DNA of 64,000 bases from Candidatus Methylomirabilota bacterium (GCA_035764725.1 DASTYT010000115.1:1-64000); one strand, 5' to 3'; counted from the first letter of the stretch, positions 1-10,725 are shown. The notes: a model not told the origin generated them from the sequence alone. Translations and numbers: made by a program.

Positions 1-1
1 G

Positions 2-2197
2 CTCCGAGCCTCGCTGCCCTCGTCGGTCGAGGTGACGATCCTCACCGACCGCACCACGACGATCCGCGCCTCGGTGGCCGACGTGCAATTCTCGCTCGCG
101 CTCACCATCGCGCTCGTCGTCATGGTGATGTTCCTGTTCCTGCGGAGCGCGCGGGCGACCATCATCCCCAGCGTGGCGGTGCCGTTGTCGCTGCTCGGGA
201 CCTTCGGCGGGATGTACCTGCTCGGCTACAGCCTGGACAACCTCTCGCTGATGGCGCTGACCATCTCCACCGGCTTCGTGGTCGACGACGCCATCGTGAT
301 GATCGAGAACATCGCGCGCTACATCGAGGCCGGGGAGTCGCCGCTCCAGGCCGCGCTCAAGGGATCACACCAGATCGGCTTCACCATCGTCTCGCTGACG
401 GTGTCGCTGATCGCGGTGCTGATCCCGCTCCTCTTCATGGGCGACATCGTGGGCCGGCTCTTCCGCGAGTTCGCCGTCACGCTCTCCGTGACGATCCTCG
501 TGTCCGCGGTGGTGTCGCTGACCCTCACGCCGATGATGTGCGCGCAGATTCTCGGCCGCGACCACGCGCGCGCCCAGGGCCGCTTCTACCGCTGGACGGA
601 GGCGATGTTCACCCGGAGCATCGCGTTCTACGGCCGGACGCTCACCTGGGTGCTGCGGCATCAGCCCGCCACGCTCCTCGTGACCGCGGCCACGCTGGTC
701 CTCACGATCGTCCTCTACGTGGTGGTGCCCAAGGGCTTCTTCCCCGTCCAGGACACCGGCGTGATCCTCGGCATCTCGGAGGCGCCGGAGACGGTGTCGT
801 TCGACCGCATGGCCGACCGCCAGCAGGCCCTCGCCGCGGTGATCCTGAAGGATCCGGACGTGGCCAGCCTCACGTCGTTCATCGGCGTGGACGGCGTCAA
901 CATGACGCCCAACAACGGCCGCATCCAGATCAACCTCAAGCCGCGCGACGAGCGCGACCTCGACGCCTCCGAGATCATCCAGCGCCTGCAGCCCAAGGTG
1001 GCGGAGGTCGACGGCATCACCCTCTACATGCAGCCGGTGCAGGACCTCACGGTCGAGAACCGCGTGAGCCGCACGCAGTACCAGTACTCGCTGGAGGATG
1101 CCGACGCCGCCGAGCTGGCGGAGTGGACGCCCAAGGTGGTGGAGCGGTTGCGCCGGCTGCCCGAGCTCCGCGACGTGGCGACGGACCAGCAGAACCGGGG
1201 GCTTCAGGCGGCGCTGGTGATCGATCGCGACACTGCGTCGCGCCTCGGCGTGGTCCCGCAGGTGATCGACGACACGCTCTACGACGCCTTCGGCCAGCGC
1301 CAGGTTTCGACGATCTTCACCCAGCTCAACCAGTACCACGTGGTCCTGGAGGTCGCCCCGCAGTACCAGCAGGACCCCGAGGCGCTGAAGAGCATCTACG
1401 TGAAGTCGAGCTCGGGCACCCAGGTGCCGCTGTCGTCCTTCGTGCATTGGGAGTCGGCGCTGACGCCGCTCGCCATCAACCACCAGGGGCAGTTCTCGGC
1501 GGTGACGCTCTCGTTCAACCTGGGGTCCGGCGCCTCCCTCGGCCATGCGGTGGCGGCCATCCGCAACGCCGAGCGCGAGATCGGCATGCCGCCCTCCATT
1601 CGCGCCACCTTCCAGGGCACCGCGCAGGCGTTCCAGAACTCGCTCGCGACCCAGCCCTTCCTCATCCTCGCCGCCCTCGTCACCGTCTACATCGTGCTGG
1701 GCGTGCTCTACGAGAGCTACATCCATCCCCTCACGATCCTGTCCACGCTGCCGTCGGCGGGCGTGGGCGCGATCCTCGCGCTGATGCTGTTCCGCACCGA
1801 CCTCTCCGTGATCGCGCTGATCGGCATCATCCTCCTCATCGGCATCGTGAAAAAGAACGCGATCATGATGATCGACTTCGCGCTGGACGCCGAGCGCGAG
1901 CGCGGCAAGCCTCCGCACGAGGCGATCTACGAGGCGTGTCTCCTGCGCTTCCGGCCCATCATGATGACCACGATGGCCGCGCTCCTCGGCGGGCTGCCGC
2001 TCGCCTTCGGCACCGGCACCGGCGCCGAGCTCCGCCGCCCGCTCGGCATCACCATCGTGGGCGGCCTCCTGCTCTCCCAGGTGCTGACGCTCTACACCAC
2101 GCCGGTGGTGTACCTGGCCTTCGACCGGATCACCCGACGCGGTCGGGCCGCCGCCGCGCCGCACCCGCTCCCCGCCCCCGCGGGCGACGGCTCGTGA
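2..2197 (+). CDS. RND multidrug efflux permease (MdtB/AcrB-like), 5' truncated by window edge
   Basis: Inner-membrane pump of the resistance-nodulation-division family, which exports drugs with proton antiport as part of a tripartite complex. The frame is open to the window start, so the first TM helix and much of the first periplasmic loop lie outside. The visible part holds TM2-TM12 and the second porter loop. The proton-relay residues are present: the DD pair in GFVVDDAIV and the Lys in [10 protein letters not shown]. It is a close paralogue of the next gene, with long identical stretches such as [20 protein letters not shown], so the pair arose by tandem duplication and may form an MdtBC-type heterotrimer. 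The stop lies 13 bp before the next start. Family certain; substrate unknown. Confidence 0.95.
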   Translation, partial: LRASLPSSVEVTILTDRTTTIRASVADVQFSLALTIALVVMVMFLFLRSARATIIPSVAVPLSLLGTFGGMYLLGYSLDNLSLMALTISTGFVVDDAIVMIENIARYIEAGESPLQAALKGSHQIGFTIVSLTVSLIAVLIPLLFMGDIVGRLFREFAVTLSVTILVSAVVSLTLTPMMCAQILGRDHARAQGRFYRWTEAMFTRSIAFYGRTLTWVLRHQPATLLVTAATLVLTIVLYVVVPKGFFPVQDTGVILGISEAPETVSFDRMADRQQALAAVILKDPDVASLTSFIGVDGVNMTPNNGRIQINLKPRDERDLDASEIIQRLQPKVAEVDGITLYMQPVQDLTVENRVSRTQYQYSLEDADAAELAEWTPKVVERLRRLPELRDVATDQQNRGLQAALVIDRDTASRLGVVPQVIDDTLYDAFGQRQVSTIFTQLNQYHVVLEVAPQYQQDPEALKSIYVKSSSGTQVPLSSFVHWESALTPLAINHQGQFSAVTLSFNLGSGASLGHAVAAIRNAEREIGMPPSIRATFQGTAQAFQNSLATQPFLILAALVTVYIVLGVLYESYIHPLTILSTLPSAGVGAILALMLFRTDLSVIALIGIILLIGIVKKNAIMMIDFALDAERERGKPPHEAIYEACLLRFRPIMMTTMAALLGGLPLAFGTGTGAELRRPLGITIVGGLLLSQVLTLYTTPVVYLAFDRITRRGRAAAAPHPLPAPAGDGS

Positions 2198-2210
2198 AGG
2201 GCTCGCCGCG

Positions 2211-5200
2211 ATGAACATCGCCGAGCCCTTCATCCGACGCCCGGTCGCCACCACGTTGCTGAGCGTGGCCGTGCTGCTGGCGGGGGCGATGGCCTATCGC
2301 GTCCTGCCGGTGGCCCCGCTGCCCCAGGTGGAGTTCCCCGTCATCCAGGTGCAGGCCAACCTTCCCGGGGCGAGCCCGGAGACCATGGCGGCCTCGGTGG
2401 CGACTCCGCTCGAGCGCTCGTTCGGCCGCATCGCGGGCATCACCGAGATGACGTCCACGAGCTTGCTCGGCAACACCACCATCGTGCTCCAGTTCGACCT
2501 CAACCGAAGCATCGACGCGGCTGCGCGCGACGTGCAGGCCGCCATCAACGCGGCGAGCAGCGACCTGCCCGCGACCCTGCCCACGAATCCGACGTACCGC
2601 AAGGTCAATCCCGCCGACGCCCCCATCATGATCCTGGCGGTGACCTCGGGCATCCTGCCCATCGGCCGCCTCTACGACGCCGCCGACTCGATCCTGGCCC
2701 AGAAGCTCTCGCAGGTGGAGGGCATCGGCCAGGTCATCGTGGGCGGCGCGGCCCGACCCGCGGTGCGCGTGCAGGTCGATCCCCTGCGTCTCACCCAGCT
2801 CGGCATCGGGCTCGACCAGGTGCGGGGCGCGCTGCGCACGGTCAACGCCAACACGCCCAAGGGGGCGGTGGCCGGCCCCGACCGGGCCTGGACCATCACC
2901 GCCAACGATCAGCTCTTCACCGCCGAGCAGTATCGCCCGGTGATCGTGGCCTACCGGAACGGCGCTCCGGTGCGCCTCTCGGACGTGGCCACGGTGTCCG
3001 AGTCGGTGGAGAACATCCGCAACGCCGGCGTCGCCAACGGCGAGCGGGCGGTGCTGCTGATCGTCTTCCGCCAGCCCGGGACCAACATCATCGCAACGGT
3101 GGACCGGGTGCTCGAGCGGATGCCGGAGCTGCGCGCTTCCATCCCGCCCGCCATGACGCTCGCCGTCGTGCTCGACCGCACCACCACCATCCGCGCGTCC
3201 TTCCGCGACATCCAGCTCACGCTGGCGCTCTCGGTGGCCCTCGTGATCCTGGTGGTGTTCGTGTTCCTCCGCAGTGTCCGCTCCACCACCATCCCCAGCA
3301 TCGCGATCCCGCTGTCGCTGTTCGGCACCTTCGGCGGCATGTACCTCTTCGGCTACAGTCTCGACAACCTCTCCCTGATGGCTCTCACCATCTCCACCGG
3401 CTTCGTGGTGGACGACGCCATCGTCGTGCTCGAGAACATCACCCGCTATCTCGAGGTGGGCGAATCACCCCTCGCCGCCGCCCTCCGCGGCGCGCGCGAG
3501 ATCGGCTTCACCGTGCTCTCGATGAGCACGTCGCTGGTGGCGGTGTTCATTCCCATCCTGCTCATGGGCGGCCTCGTGGGCCGGCTCTTCCGCGAGTTCG
3601 CGGTGGTCCTGACGCTCGCGATCCTGATGTCGATGGTGGTCTCGCTCACCGTCACGCCCATGGCCTGCGCCGTCCTGCTCCGCCCGAAGCGCGAGCGGCC
3701 TCCGGGCCGGCTCGCTCGGCTCGGCGAGCGCGCCTTCGACGGCACGCTGGCCTTTTACCGCGTGACGCTCGGCTGGTGCCTGCGGCATCCGCTGCTGATC
3801 CTCTTCGTGACGCTGGGCACCATCGGTGTCAACATCTACCTCTTCGTCGTCGTGCCCAAGGGCTTCTTCCCCCAGCAGGACACCGGCCGCATCAGTGGGA
3901 ACATCCAGGCCGAGCAGGACATCTCCTTCCCCGCCATGCGCCAGAAGATGAACGAGTTCGTGACCACGGTGATGGCCGATCCCGCCGTGTCCAACGTGGT
4001 CGCCTTCACCGGGGGCGGCAACACCACCAACACCGGCCGCATGTTCGTGTCCCTCAAGCCGCAGCACGACCGCAACGTCACCGCCGACCAGGTCATCACG
4101 CGCCTCCGGAGCAAGCTCGCCCATGTGCCGGGGGCGACGCTCTTCCTCCAGGCGGTGCAAGACTTACGGATCGGGGGGCGGGCGAGCAACGCGCAGTTCC
4201 AGTACACCTTGCAGAGCGCGGGCGGGGAGCTGGGCGATCTCAACGCGGCGGCGCCGCGCATGCTGGCCAAGCTGCGCGCGCTGCCCCAGCTGCGCGACGT
4301 GTCCACCGACCAGCAGAACCGAGGGCTTCAGGCCAAGCTCGTCATCGACCGCGACGTCGCTTCCCGGCTCGGCATCTTACCCCAGGGCATCGACGACAGC
4401 CTCTACGACGCCTTCGGCCAGCGACAGGTCTCGACGATCTTCACCCAGCTCAACCAGTACCGCGTGGTGATGGAGGTCGATCCCGCGTTCCAGCAGAATC
4501 CCGACGCCCTCACCGGCATCTACGTAAAGACGCCGAGCGGCCCGCCCGTGCCGCTCTCCACCCTCGCGCACTTCACGCCCACGCTGACGCCGCTGCAGGT
4601 GGCCCATCAGGGCCAGTTCCCCGCGGTCACGCTGTCGTTCAACCTCGCCCCCGGCGTGGCGCTGGGCGATGCGGTGAACGCGGTCCGCGCGGCCGAGCGC
4701 GAGGTGGGGCTGCCGCCCACGATCCGCGCCAGCTTCCAGGGCACCCTCCAGGCTTTCCAGTCCTCGCTCGCCTCGCAGCCCTATCTGATCCTCGCCGCGC
4801 TCGCCGCCGTCTACATCGTGCTGGGCGTGCTCTACGAGAGCTACATCCATCCCCTCACCATCCTGTCCACGCTGCCCTCCGCGGGTGTGGGCGCCATTCT
4901 CGCGCTCATGCTGTTCGGCACCGACCTCTCCGTCATCGCGATGATCGGCATCGTCCTCCTCATCGGCATCGTGAAGAAGAACGCGATCATGATGATCGAC
5001 TTCGCACTCGACGCCGAGCGCACGGGCGGCAAGAGCCCCGCCGAAGCCATCTACGAGGCGTGTCTCCTGCGCTTCCGCCCCATCATGATGACGACGATGG
5101 CGGCGCTGCTGGGCGGGCTGCCGCTGGCGTTGGGCCTCGGTACCGGCGCCGAGCTGCGCCGGCCCCTCGGCATCACGATCGTGGGCGGCCTCGTCCTCTC

Positions 5201-5312
5201 ACAGCTCCTCACGCTCTACACGACCCCCGTGGTCTATCTCTATCTCGACCGGCTCCGCGCCTGGCATGGGCGCCGGGCCCGCCCGACGACGCAGACCCTG
5301 GAGACCGCATGA
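2211..5312 (+). CDS. RND multidrug efflux permease (MdtC/AcrB-like), complete
   Basis: A full-length RND pump of 1033 residues, the usual size for AcrB/MdtC. It opens with the typical NIAEPFIRRPVATTLLS helix; two periplasmic porter loops alternate with 12 TM helices. The proton-relay residues are seen in [13 protein letters not shown] and [13 protein letters not shown]. It shares most of its C-terminal half with the upstream permease. Its stop overlaps the start of the membrane-fusion gene by ATGA, so the genes are co-transcribed and probably translationally coupled. The order permease-permease-fusion protein is the reverse of the common mdtABC order. No outer-membrane TolC-type gene is visible downstream. 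Confidence 0.97.
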   Translation: MNIAEPFIRRPVATTLLSVAVLLAGAMAYRVLPVAPLPQVEFPVIQVQANLPGASPETMAASVATPLERSFGRIAGITEMTSTSLLGNTTIVLQFDLNRSIDAAARDVQAAINAASSDLPATLPTNPTYRKVNPADAPIMILAVTSGILPIGRLYDAADSILAQKLSQVEGIGQVIVGGAARPAVRVQVDPLRLTQLGIGLDQVRGALRTVNANTPKGAVAGPDRAWTITANDQLFTAEQYRPVIVAYRNGAPVRLSDVATVSESVENIRNAGVANGERAVLLIVFRQPGTNIIATVDRVLERMPELRASIPPAMTLAVVLDRTTTIRASFRDIQLTLALSVALVILVVFVFLRSVRSTTIPSIAIPLSLFGTFGGMYLFGYSLDNLSLMALTISTGFVVDDAIVVLENITRYLEVGESPLAAALRGAREIGFTVLSMSTSLVAVFIPILLMGGLVGRLFREFAVVLTLAILMSMVVSLTVTPMACAVLLRPKRERPPGRLARLGERAFDGTLAFYRVTLGWCLRHPLLILFVTLGTIGVNIYLFVVVPKGFFPQQDTGRISGNIQAEQDISFPAMRQKMNEFVTTVMADPAVSNVVAFTGGGNTTNTGRMFVSLKPQHDRNVTADQVITRLRSKLAHVPGATLFLQAVQDLRIGGRASNAQFQYTLQSAGGELGDLNAAAPRMLAKLRALPQLRDVSTDQQNRGLQAKLVIDRDVASRLGILPQGIDDSLYDAFGQRQVSTIFTQLNQYRVVMEVDPAFQQNPDALTGIYVKTPSGPPVPLSTLAHFTPTLTPLQVAHQGQFPAVTLSFNLAPGVALGDAVNAVRAAEREVGLPPTIRASFQGTLQAFQSSLASQPYLILAALAAVYIVLGVLYESYIHPLTILSTLPSAGVGAILALMLFGTDLSVIAMIGIVLLIGIVKKNAIMMIDFALDAERTGGKSPAEAIYEACLLRFRPIMMTTMAALLGGLPLALGLGTGAELRRPLGITIVGGLVLSQLLTLYTTPVVYLYLDRLRAWHGRRARPTTQTLETA

Positions 5313-6703
5313 TCCGGGCCTCGCGCTCCGTCCCCCTCGTCGTGCTGATCTTGGCCCTCGTCGTCATGCTGGGCGCCTGCTCGCGTGACAAGGCCGAATC
5401 CAAGGCGCCGCCCGCGACCGCCGCGGTGCCGGTGGCCGTCGCTCCCGTCGAGCAGAAGGCCATGCCCTTGCAGCTGCAAGCCATCGGCACCGTCGAGGCG
5501 TTCTCCGTGGTCTCCGTGCGCGCCCAGGTGGGCGGCGAGCTGACGAAGGTGCACTTCAACGAAGGCCAGGACGTCAAGAAGGGCGCGCTGCTCTTCACCA
5601 TCGACCCGCGTTCCTTCGAGGCCGCGCTGGCCCAGGCCGAGGCCACCCTCGCCAAGGACACCGGGCTCGTGCAGCAGGCACGCGCGACGCTCCAGCGCGA
5701 CCGGGCGCGGGTGCTCCAGACGCGCGCCGCCCTCGCGCGCGACCAGGCGCAGGCGCGCACCGCGGACGCCGAGGCCAAGCGCTACGCGGAGCTCTACAAG
5801 CGTGAGCTCATCTCGCTCGAGCAGTCCGAGCAGTTCCACACCACCGCGGAGGCGCTCGCCGCGACAGTGCGGGCCGATGAGGCCGACGTGAAGAGCGCGG
5901 AGGAGACGGTGCGGGCCGACGAGGCCGCCATCAAGGCCGCCGAGCAGACGGTGCGGGGCGACGAGGCCATGGTGGACAGCGCCAAGATCCAGCTCGGCTA
6001 CACCAAGATCACCTCGCCCATCGACGGCCGCACCGGCAGCCTCATGCTGCACGAGGGCAACATCGTACGCGCGGGCGGGACGTCCGACTCCACTCTCGTC
6101 GTCATCAACCAGATCCAGCCCGTCTACGTCTCCTTCACCGTGCCCCAGCAGCAGCTGCCCGCCATCCGTCGCTACATGGCCGAGGGGACGCTCGAGGTGC
6201 GGGCGACCCCCGCCGGTGACGCTCAGCCCCAGCGGGGCACGGTGAGCTTCGTGGACAACGTCGTGGACGCCGCCACCGGCACGATCCGTCTCAAGGGCAC
6301 CTTTACCAACGCGGAGCGGAAGCTCTGGCCCGGCCAGTTCGCCAATGTGGAGCTGGTGCTCTCCACCGAGCCCGACGCCATCGTCGTACCCGCGCAGGCG
6401 GTCCAGACCGGCCAGGGCAACAGCACGTTCGTCTTCGTGGTGAGAGACGATTCCACCGTGGAGACGCGGCGGATCACCGTGAAGCGCACCCAGGGCAACG
6501 AGACGGTGGTCGGCGACGGGCTCAAGCCCGGCGAGAAGGTGGTGACCGACGGCATGCCGCGGCTCGTGGCCGGCGCCAAGGTCGAGATCCGTGCGGCCCA
6601 GGAAGGCGGCCGGTCGGGCGGCGGGCGGCGCTCCGGCGGTGCGACGCCGGGCGGCGCGGCGCCGGACACAGGCGGCAAGGCCCCCCCGGGGGCCAGGCCG
6701 TGA
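5309..6703 (+). CDS. RND membrane-fusion (periplasmic adaptor) lipoprotein
   Basis: Periplasmic adaptor of 464 residues linking the RND pump to an outer-membrane channel. A signal peptide ends in a lipobox (MLGAC, Cys24), so the protein is lipid-anchored. A biotinyl-lipoyl half-domain (QVGGELTKVHFNEGQDVKKG) is followed by a long Ala/Arg/Glu-rich coiled-coil hairpin at roughly residues 105-225. The second lipoyl half and beta-barrel (TKITSPIDGRTG) and a membrane-proximal domain follow. The C-terminus is a low-complexity Gly/Arg/Pro tail. The ATG at 5309 overlaps the permease stop (ATGA), which fixes the start; the same frame is open far upstream only as a shadow of the permease. It ends 10 bp before a convergent gene. 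Confidence 0.95.
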   Translation: MIRASRSVPLVVLILALVVMLGACSRDKAESKAPPATAAVPVAVAPVEQKAMPLQLQAIGTVEAFSVVSVRAQVGGELTKVHFNEGQDVKKGALLFTIDPRSFEAALAQAEATLAKDTGLVQQARATLQRDRARVLQTRAALARDQAQARTADAEAKRYAELYKRELISLEQSEQFHTTAEALAATVRADEADVKSAEETVRADEAAIKAAEQTVRGDEAMVDSAKIQLGYTKITSPIDGRTGSLMLHEGNIVRAGGTSDSTLVVINQIQPVYVSFTVPQQQLPAIRRYMAEGTLEVRATPAGDAQPQRGTVSFVDNVVDAATGTIRLKGTFTNAERKLWPGQFANVELVLSTEPDAIVVPAQAVQTGQGNSTFVFVVRDDSTVETRRITVKRTQGNETVVGDGLKPGEKVVTDGMPRLVAGAKVEIRAAQEGGRSGGGRRSGGATPGGAAPDTGGKAPPGARP

Positions 6704-6713
6704 GACGCGGCGC

Positions 6714-7697
6714 CTAGAGGTAGACGCTCTTCATCTGCGGCGCGGGATAGCGCGTGCCCGCGGCGGCGCCCGCCGGCACCGCGGCGGCGATGCGCGCCAC
6801 GTCCGAGGGGCCGAGCTTCACCGCCGCCGCGCCAAGATTTTCTTCCAGGCGGTCCTTTCGCTTGGTCCCGGGTATCGGCAGCACGTCCGGCCCCTGCGCG
6901 AGCAGCCAGGCCAGCACGAGCTGCCCGGGCGTGCACCCCTTCTCCGCGGCGATGGCCTCGATGCGATGCACGAGGTCCACGTTGTGGCCGAAGTTGCCGT
7001 CCTGGAAGCGCGGGTGGTCGCGGCGGCGATCGCCCTCGGGAATGTCGGCGATCTTCTGGATCTGGCCGGTCAGGAAGCCGCGCCCCAGCGGGGAATAGGC
7101 CACGAAGCTGATGCCGAGCTCGCGGCACACGCGCAGCGTCTCCTCGGCCTCGACGCGGTAGAGCAGCGAGAACTCGCTCTGCACCGCGGCGATGGGATGC
7201 ACGGCGTGCGCGCGGCGGATCGTCGCGGGCGCGGCTTCGGACAGCCCGAGCGCGCGCACCTTGCCCGCCTCCACCAGCCCCTTCATCGCGCCCACCGTGT
7301 CCTCGATGGGCACGGACGGGTCCACGCGATGCTGGTAGTAGAGGTCGATCACGTCCACGCCGAGGCGGGTCAGGCTGGCGTCGCACGCTTCGCGCACGTA
7401 CTCGGGGCGGCCGTTGACGAGATTCGCCCCCGACGCGTTACGCGTCTGCCCGAACTTGGTGGCGAGCACCACGCGATCGCGCCGGCCGCGCAGCGCGCGC
7501 CCCAGCAGCGTCTCGTTGTGGCCCCACCCGTACATGTCCGAGGAGTCGACGTGCGTGATGCCGCGGTCCAGCGCGTGCTGGACGAGGGCGACGGAGGCCG
7601 CGTCGTCGGCGGCGCCGTAGACGCCGGAGAGTGACATGCAGCCGAGACCGAGGGCGGAGACGCGGAGCGGGCTTTGACCGACGGGGCGCTGTTCCAT
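6714..7697 (-). CDS. aldo/keto reductase
   Basis: NADPH-dependent aldo/keto reductase of 327 residues, a cytoplasmic TIM-barrel enzyme reducing aldehydes or ketones. The catalytic tetrad is visible: Asp51 and Tyr56 (DSSDMYG), Lys81 (ATKFGQ) and His123 (YYQHRVDP). A C-terminal phosphate-binding segment reads [14 protein letters not shown]. It resembles the YakC/AKR13 branch annotated as pyridoxal reductase or auxin-induced-protein-like. It is the last gene of a minus-strand run, 13 bp after the FTR1 gene, and is probably co-transcribed with it. The physiological substrate cannot be read from sequence. Confidence 0.93.
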   Translation of the reverse strand: MEQRPVGQSPLRVSALGLGCMSLSGVYGAADDAASVALVQHALDRGITHVDSSDMYGWGHNETLLGRALRGRRDRVVLATKFGQTRNASGANLVNGRPEYVREACDASLTRLGVDVIDLYYQHRVDPSVPIEDTVGAMKGLVEAGKVRALGLSEAAPATIRRAHAVHPIAAVQSEFSLLYRVEAEETLRVCRELGISFVAYSPLGRGFLTGQIQKIADIPEGDRRRDHPRFQDGNFGHNVDLVHRIEAIAAEKGCTPGQLVLAWLLAQGPDVLPIPGTKRKDRLEENLGAAAVKLGPSDVARIAAAVPAGAAAGTRYPAPQMKSVYL

Positions 7698-7710
7698 GGC
7701 GGCGAGGATA

Positions 7711-9672
7711 CTACGCGGGCCGTTCGCGCGCCACGCGCGAGCTCCACGCGAAGCCCGCGACGAGGATCACGAGGAGCAGTGCCTGCACGGTCAGCCCCTC
7801 GACGCTCGGGTGAATGCCGAGCAGCGGGATGGCGGGAAGCTCCAGCGCGTGCTGAGGGAATGCCCCGGCTTCCTGGAGCGCGGCGATGCCGTTGCCCACG
7901 AACACCACCGCGAGGACTCCGACCACGATGGCCGACACTCCGAAGAAGAGCCCGATGGGCAGCCGGAGGCTGCCGCGCACGATGACCCAACCGAGCGCGA
8001 CCAGGGCCACCGCCGCCGCCGCGAGCCCGCCGAGCAGTGCCGGCCCGCCGCTCGGCCCGGCCTGCGCGGCCAGCGCCTCGTAGAAGAGCACGGTCTCGAA
8101 CACCTCGCGGTATACGGCGAGGAAGGACACGGAGGCCAGGGCGAGCATCGTGCGCCCCGACAGGGCGCCGGCAAGCCGCGCCTCGAGGAAGGCCTGCCAG
8201 CGGTGCGACTGGCTCTTGCCGTGCATCCAGAAGCCCACGTAGAGGAGCACCGCGGCGGCCACGAGCGCCGTCACGCCCTCGGTGGTCTCGCGCGTCGAGC
8301 CGCTGATCGTGAGCACGCGGGACGCCACCCACCACGTGACCCCGCCCAGCAGCAGCGCCACGACCCAGCCGCCGTGCACCCACGGGAGCGCGTCGCGCCG
8401 GCCCGCTTTGACGAGTAGCGCGATCACCGCCGCGACGACCAGCAGCGCTTCGAGCCCCTCGCGCAGCAGGATGATGAACGCCGACACGAACGTCGCGGCC
8501 GGCGTGAGCCGGTCCGTGTCGAGCCGCGCCTGCGCCCGGGTGAGCAACGCCTCCACCTTGCCCGCCTGGGTCTCCACCGCCCCGAGGGGCGCCCCCTCCT
8601 TCACGAGCCCGCGGAAGCGAAGCATCTCGCCCTCGATGGCCAGGCGGAGCGGGTGGTCCACCGCGTCCAGGCTGGGCTCGGCCAGCTCGAAGCCGTCGAG
8701 ATAGGCGGACACCGCGAGGTCCTGCGCCTCGCGCGCCCGCCCGCCGCGATACGCCTCCAGGCTCTGGCGAAGCAGGCGAAGGCTGATGGCGATGGCCGCG
8801 TTGCCCTGCGGCACCAGCGCCTCCGGATCGCTGCGGAGATAGGCGAGGAACGCCGCGGCGTCGGCGCCGTGGCGCGCCGTGAGCTCGCGTGGGCTCCGCG
8901 TGGCAAGGCTCGCGAGATCGGAGAACACGTCGCGGCCCTTGCCCGCGGTCCAGAGGGCCTGGCCGCGGGCGCGCTCCGCCTCCGGCGCGGCGAGCCCGGT
9001 CACGTGGAAAGCCAGCGCCCAGCGCTCGTCCTCGGTGAGGTCGCGGAAGCCCGCCATCGCGGTGCCCTCCACGCCCAGCGTGATCGTGCTGAACACACTG
9101 TAGAGACTGCGCTGGCTCATGCGCTCGGCGTCGTAGAAGTCGCTGGGCCGGGGATCGAGGCTCTGGGCCGCGGGCCCGTCGCCGTGGCCCGTGGCGCCGT
9201 GGCAGAGGGCGCAGCGCGCGGCGAAGAGCGCCGCGCCTCGCTTGAGGTCGGGGACACGTTTCGGCGCGACGTCGACGCGGTACGCGCCGATGAGCGCCCA
9301 GCGCAACCCGCCGGCAAGGCGCGCCACGTCGGCGTCGGACCCCTTGGCCTTGACGAGGGCGACCAGCCGGTCCGCTTGGGCCTCCAGCCCCGCGCGCTCG
9401 GGCCGCGCCTCGAGGCGCCCCAGCAGCGCGCGCGCCTGTCCCACGAACTCGACCTGCTCGCGGTACTCGCCCTCGTCCAGAACCTTGCCGTCCTGCACCG
9501 CGCCCGAATAGTCCACCGCCACGTAGTCCAGGATGTGGAGGATCAACTGCGCGGGATCGGGCTCGGCGCCCGGCGGGGCCTGCGCGGTGGCTGGGCTCGC
9601 GACCAGCAGCCAGGCGACCGCGACGAGCGCGGCGCGCGGCGCGATGCGGCGGAACGAATCCCGAATGCGCAC
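7711..9672 (-). CDS. cytochrome c domain-FTR1 iron permease fusion
   Basis: High-affinity iron permease of the FTR1/EfeU family with a periplasmic N-terminal extension, 653 residues. The signal peptide ends near residue 30 (SPATAQA). One haem c site, CALCH at about residues 154-158, lies in a cytochrome c fold. The C-terminal half holds seven predicted TM helices with the two iron-binding REGLE-type motifs (REGLEALLV and REVFETVLF). Family knowledge: FTR1 moves ferric iron coupled to a periplasmic oxidase; here the fused cytochrome may take the electron. GTG start at 9672. It lies 13 bp downstream of the DUF6607 gene and is presumably expressed from its iron-box-like promoter. Confidence 0.93.
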   Translation of the reverse strand: MRIRDSFRRIAPRAALVAVAWLLVASPATAQAPPGAEPDPAQLILHILDYVAVDYSGAVQDGKVLDEGEYREQVEFVGQARALLGRLEARPERAGLEAQADRLVALVKAKGSDADVARLAGGLRWALIGAYRVDVAPKRVPDLKRGAALFAARCALCHGATGHGDGPAAQSLDPRPSDFYDAERMSQRSLYSVFSTITLGVEGTAMAGFRDLTEDERWALAFHVTGLAAPEAERARGQALWTAGKGRDVFSDLASLATRSPRELTARHGADAAAFLAYLRSDPEALVPQGNAAIAISLRLLRQSLEAYRGGRAREAQDLAVSAYLDGFELAEPSLDAVDHPLRLAIEGEMLRFRGLVKEGAPLGAVETQAGKVEALLTRAQARLDTDRLTPAATFVSAFIILLREGLEALLVVAAVIALLVKAGRRDALPWVHGGWVVALLLGGVTWWVASRVLTISGSTRETTEGVTALVAAAVLLYVGFWMHGKSQSHRWQAFLEARLAGALSGRTMLALASVSFLAVYREVFETVLFYEALAAQAGPSGGPALLGGLAAAAVALVALGWVIVRGSLRLPIGLFFGVSAIVVGVLAVVFVGNGIAALQEAGAFPQHALELPAIPLLGIHPSVEGLTVQALLLVILVAGFAWSSRVARERPA

Positions 9673-9685
9673 GCGTCGGCTCCCG

Positions 9686-10654
9686 CTACGGCGCCCGGTA
9701 CGCGTCGATGACGCCCCGGATGCGCGCGCGGGCCGCCTCGCGCACCGTGGGATCCGTGAAATCCTTGCCCATGAATTCCTCCTCCACCTCGAACATCTTG
9801 ACGAAGCGAGGAGGCTGGCCAGGCGGCGTCCGCTCCACGAAGGGGCCGGCGCCGTTCAGCACGCCGTCCCAGGTCGCCCGGAGCAACTCCCAGAAGGCCG
9901 CGCGATCGCGGGAGAACGCCGCGCCCACCGCACATTCCCCCTCGGGCAGCCGGACGTACCAGGTCTTGCCGAGCTCGCGCACGAGGGGGGTGCGGACGCC
10001 CTGGGCATGAAGCGTCTTCACGTTGTTCTGCCGCTCCAGAAAGCTCGAGCCGTAGGCCACGATGCGCGTGCGACGGTCCAGCGCCTGATAGTCGGAGCGG
10101 CCCATGTCGCGTGTCTCCCGTCCGGGCACGGGGGCGTAGCTGTCGCACGACCATTCCGGATAGCCGCCGGCGGTCCACGCCCCCGCGCACTGATAGCGCG
10201 GGCCGTCGTCGAGATTGGTGACCCGCCGCGTCCAGAGATGGGGCGTGGCCCGGAGATCGCGCGGCTGCCAGATCTGCGGCCCCGTGAAGTCGTAGAGGAA
10301 GGGCGCGTCGAACTCCCAATCCTCCGACTGATGGCGAAGCACGCTATCCATCCGAACAGTTCCGTCGAGGTCGGCGGCGAAGAGGATGCGCTGGAGCCAG
10401 ATGCGATTCGGCGCGATCTGCTCAGCGGTGATCCATTCCTTCACCGACTTGTCCCGGTTGACGTCGTAGACGCGCGGATCCCGCGTGTAGCCGGGGCGGA
10501 GGCTCTCGACCTCGACGAAGCTGTAGTCCACGAGGAAGCACCCGGTGAGGCTCCGGATCGCGGCGAGCCCACGCTCGCGCAGGTCCTGGACGTCGGCCAG
10601 CGCCGCGGTGCCGAGCGCCAGGAGCAGGGCGAGCGAGCCGACGAGCGCACGCAT
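9686..10654 (-). CDS. DUF6607 family exported protein
   Basis: Exported protein of 322 residues with a clean signal peptide (GSLALLLALGTAALA). The body matches my memory of DUF6607: an early GCFLVDYSFVE block, then DDGPRYQCAGAW, APVPGRE and RSDYQALDRRTRIV blocks and a late VKMFEVEEEF segment. The family has no established function. The start at 10654 is preferred over an upstream in-frame GTG because it begins the signal peptide and sits just after a -10 element. It is first in a run with the FTR1 permease (13 bp gap) and the reductase, so a role in iron or haem handling is inferred from context. Confidence 0.85.
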   Translation of the reverse strand: MRALVGSLALLLALGTAALADVQDLRERGLAAIRSLTGCFLVDYSFVEVESLRPGYTRDPRVYDVNRDKSVKEWITAEQIAPNRIWLQRILFAADLDGTVRMDSVLRHQSEDWEFDAPFLYDFTGPQIWQPRDLRATPHLWTRRVTNLDDGPRYQCAGAWTAGGYPEWSCDSYAPVPGRETRDMGRSDYQALDRRTRIVAYGSSFLERQNNVKTLHAQGVRTPLVRELGKTWYVRLPEGECAVGAAFSRDRAAFWELLRATWDGVLNGAGPFVERTPPGQPPRFVKMFEVEEEFMGKDFTDPTVREAARARIRGVIDAYRAP

Positions 10655-10658
10655 GTAG

Positions 10659-10689
10659 TTAGTTATACCTAAGGTGGCGGCAGCGTCAA
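10659..10689 (-). promoter_or_regulatory. sigma70 promoter overlapping a DtxR/IdeR-like iron box
   Basis: Reading the minus strand, TTGACG (10689-10684) and TATAAC (10667-10662) are 16 bp apart. The -10 lies inside the near-palindrome TTAGGTATAACTAA (10672-10659). That element matches the outer parts of the DtxR/IdeR consensus (TTAGGT...CTAA). Only 7 bp separate the -10 from the ATG at 10654 and there is no Shine-Dalgarno sequence, so the transcript would be leaderless or nearly so. A metal-dependent repressor bound here would block an iron-uptake operon, which fits the FTR1 gene. Promoter fit is good; the regulator's identity is inferred. Confidence 0.6.
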
Positions 10690-10725
10690 CGTGAAATGTC
10701 CCCCGTCGACGCCCGCGGGCGGCCG

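Noticed and set aside
365..2254. Long open frames of 500-630 codons opposite the RND genes and several others over 300 codons elsewhere
   Set aside because: They are antisense or out-of-frame shadows of conserved genes in high-GC DNA, with Arg/His/Gly/Ala-biased composition and no family motifs.
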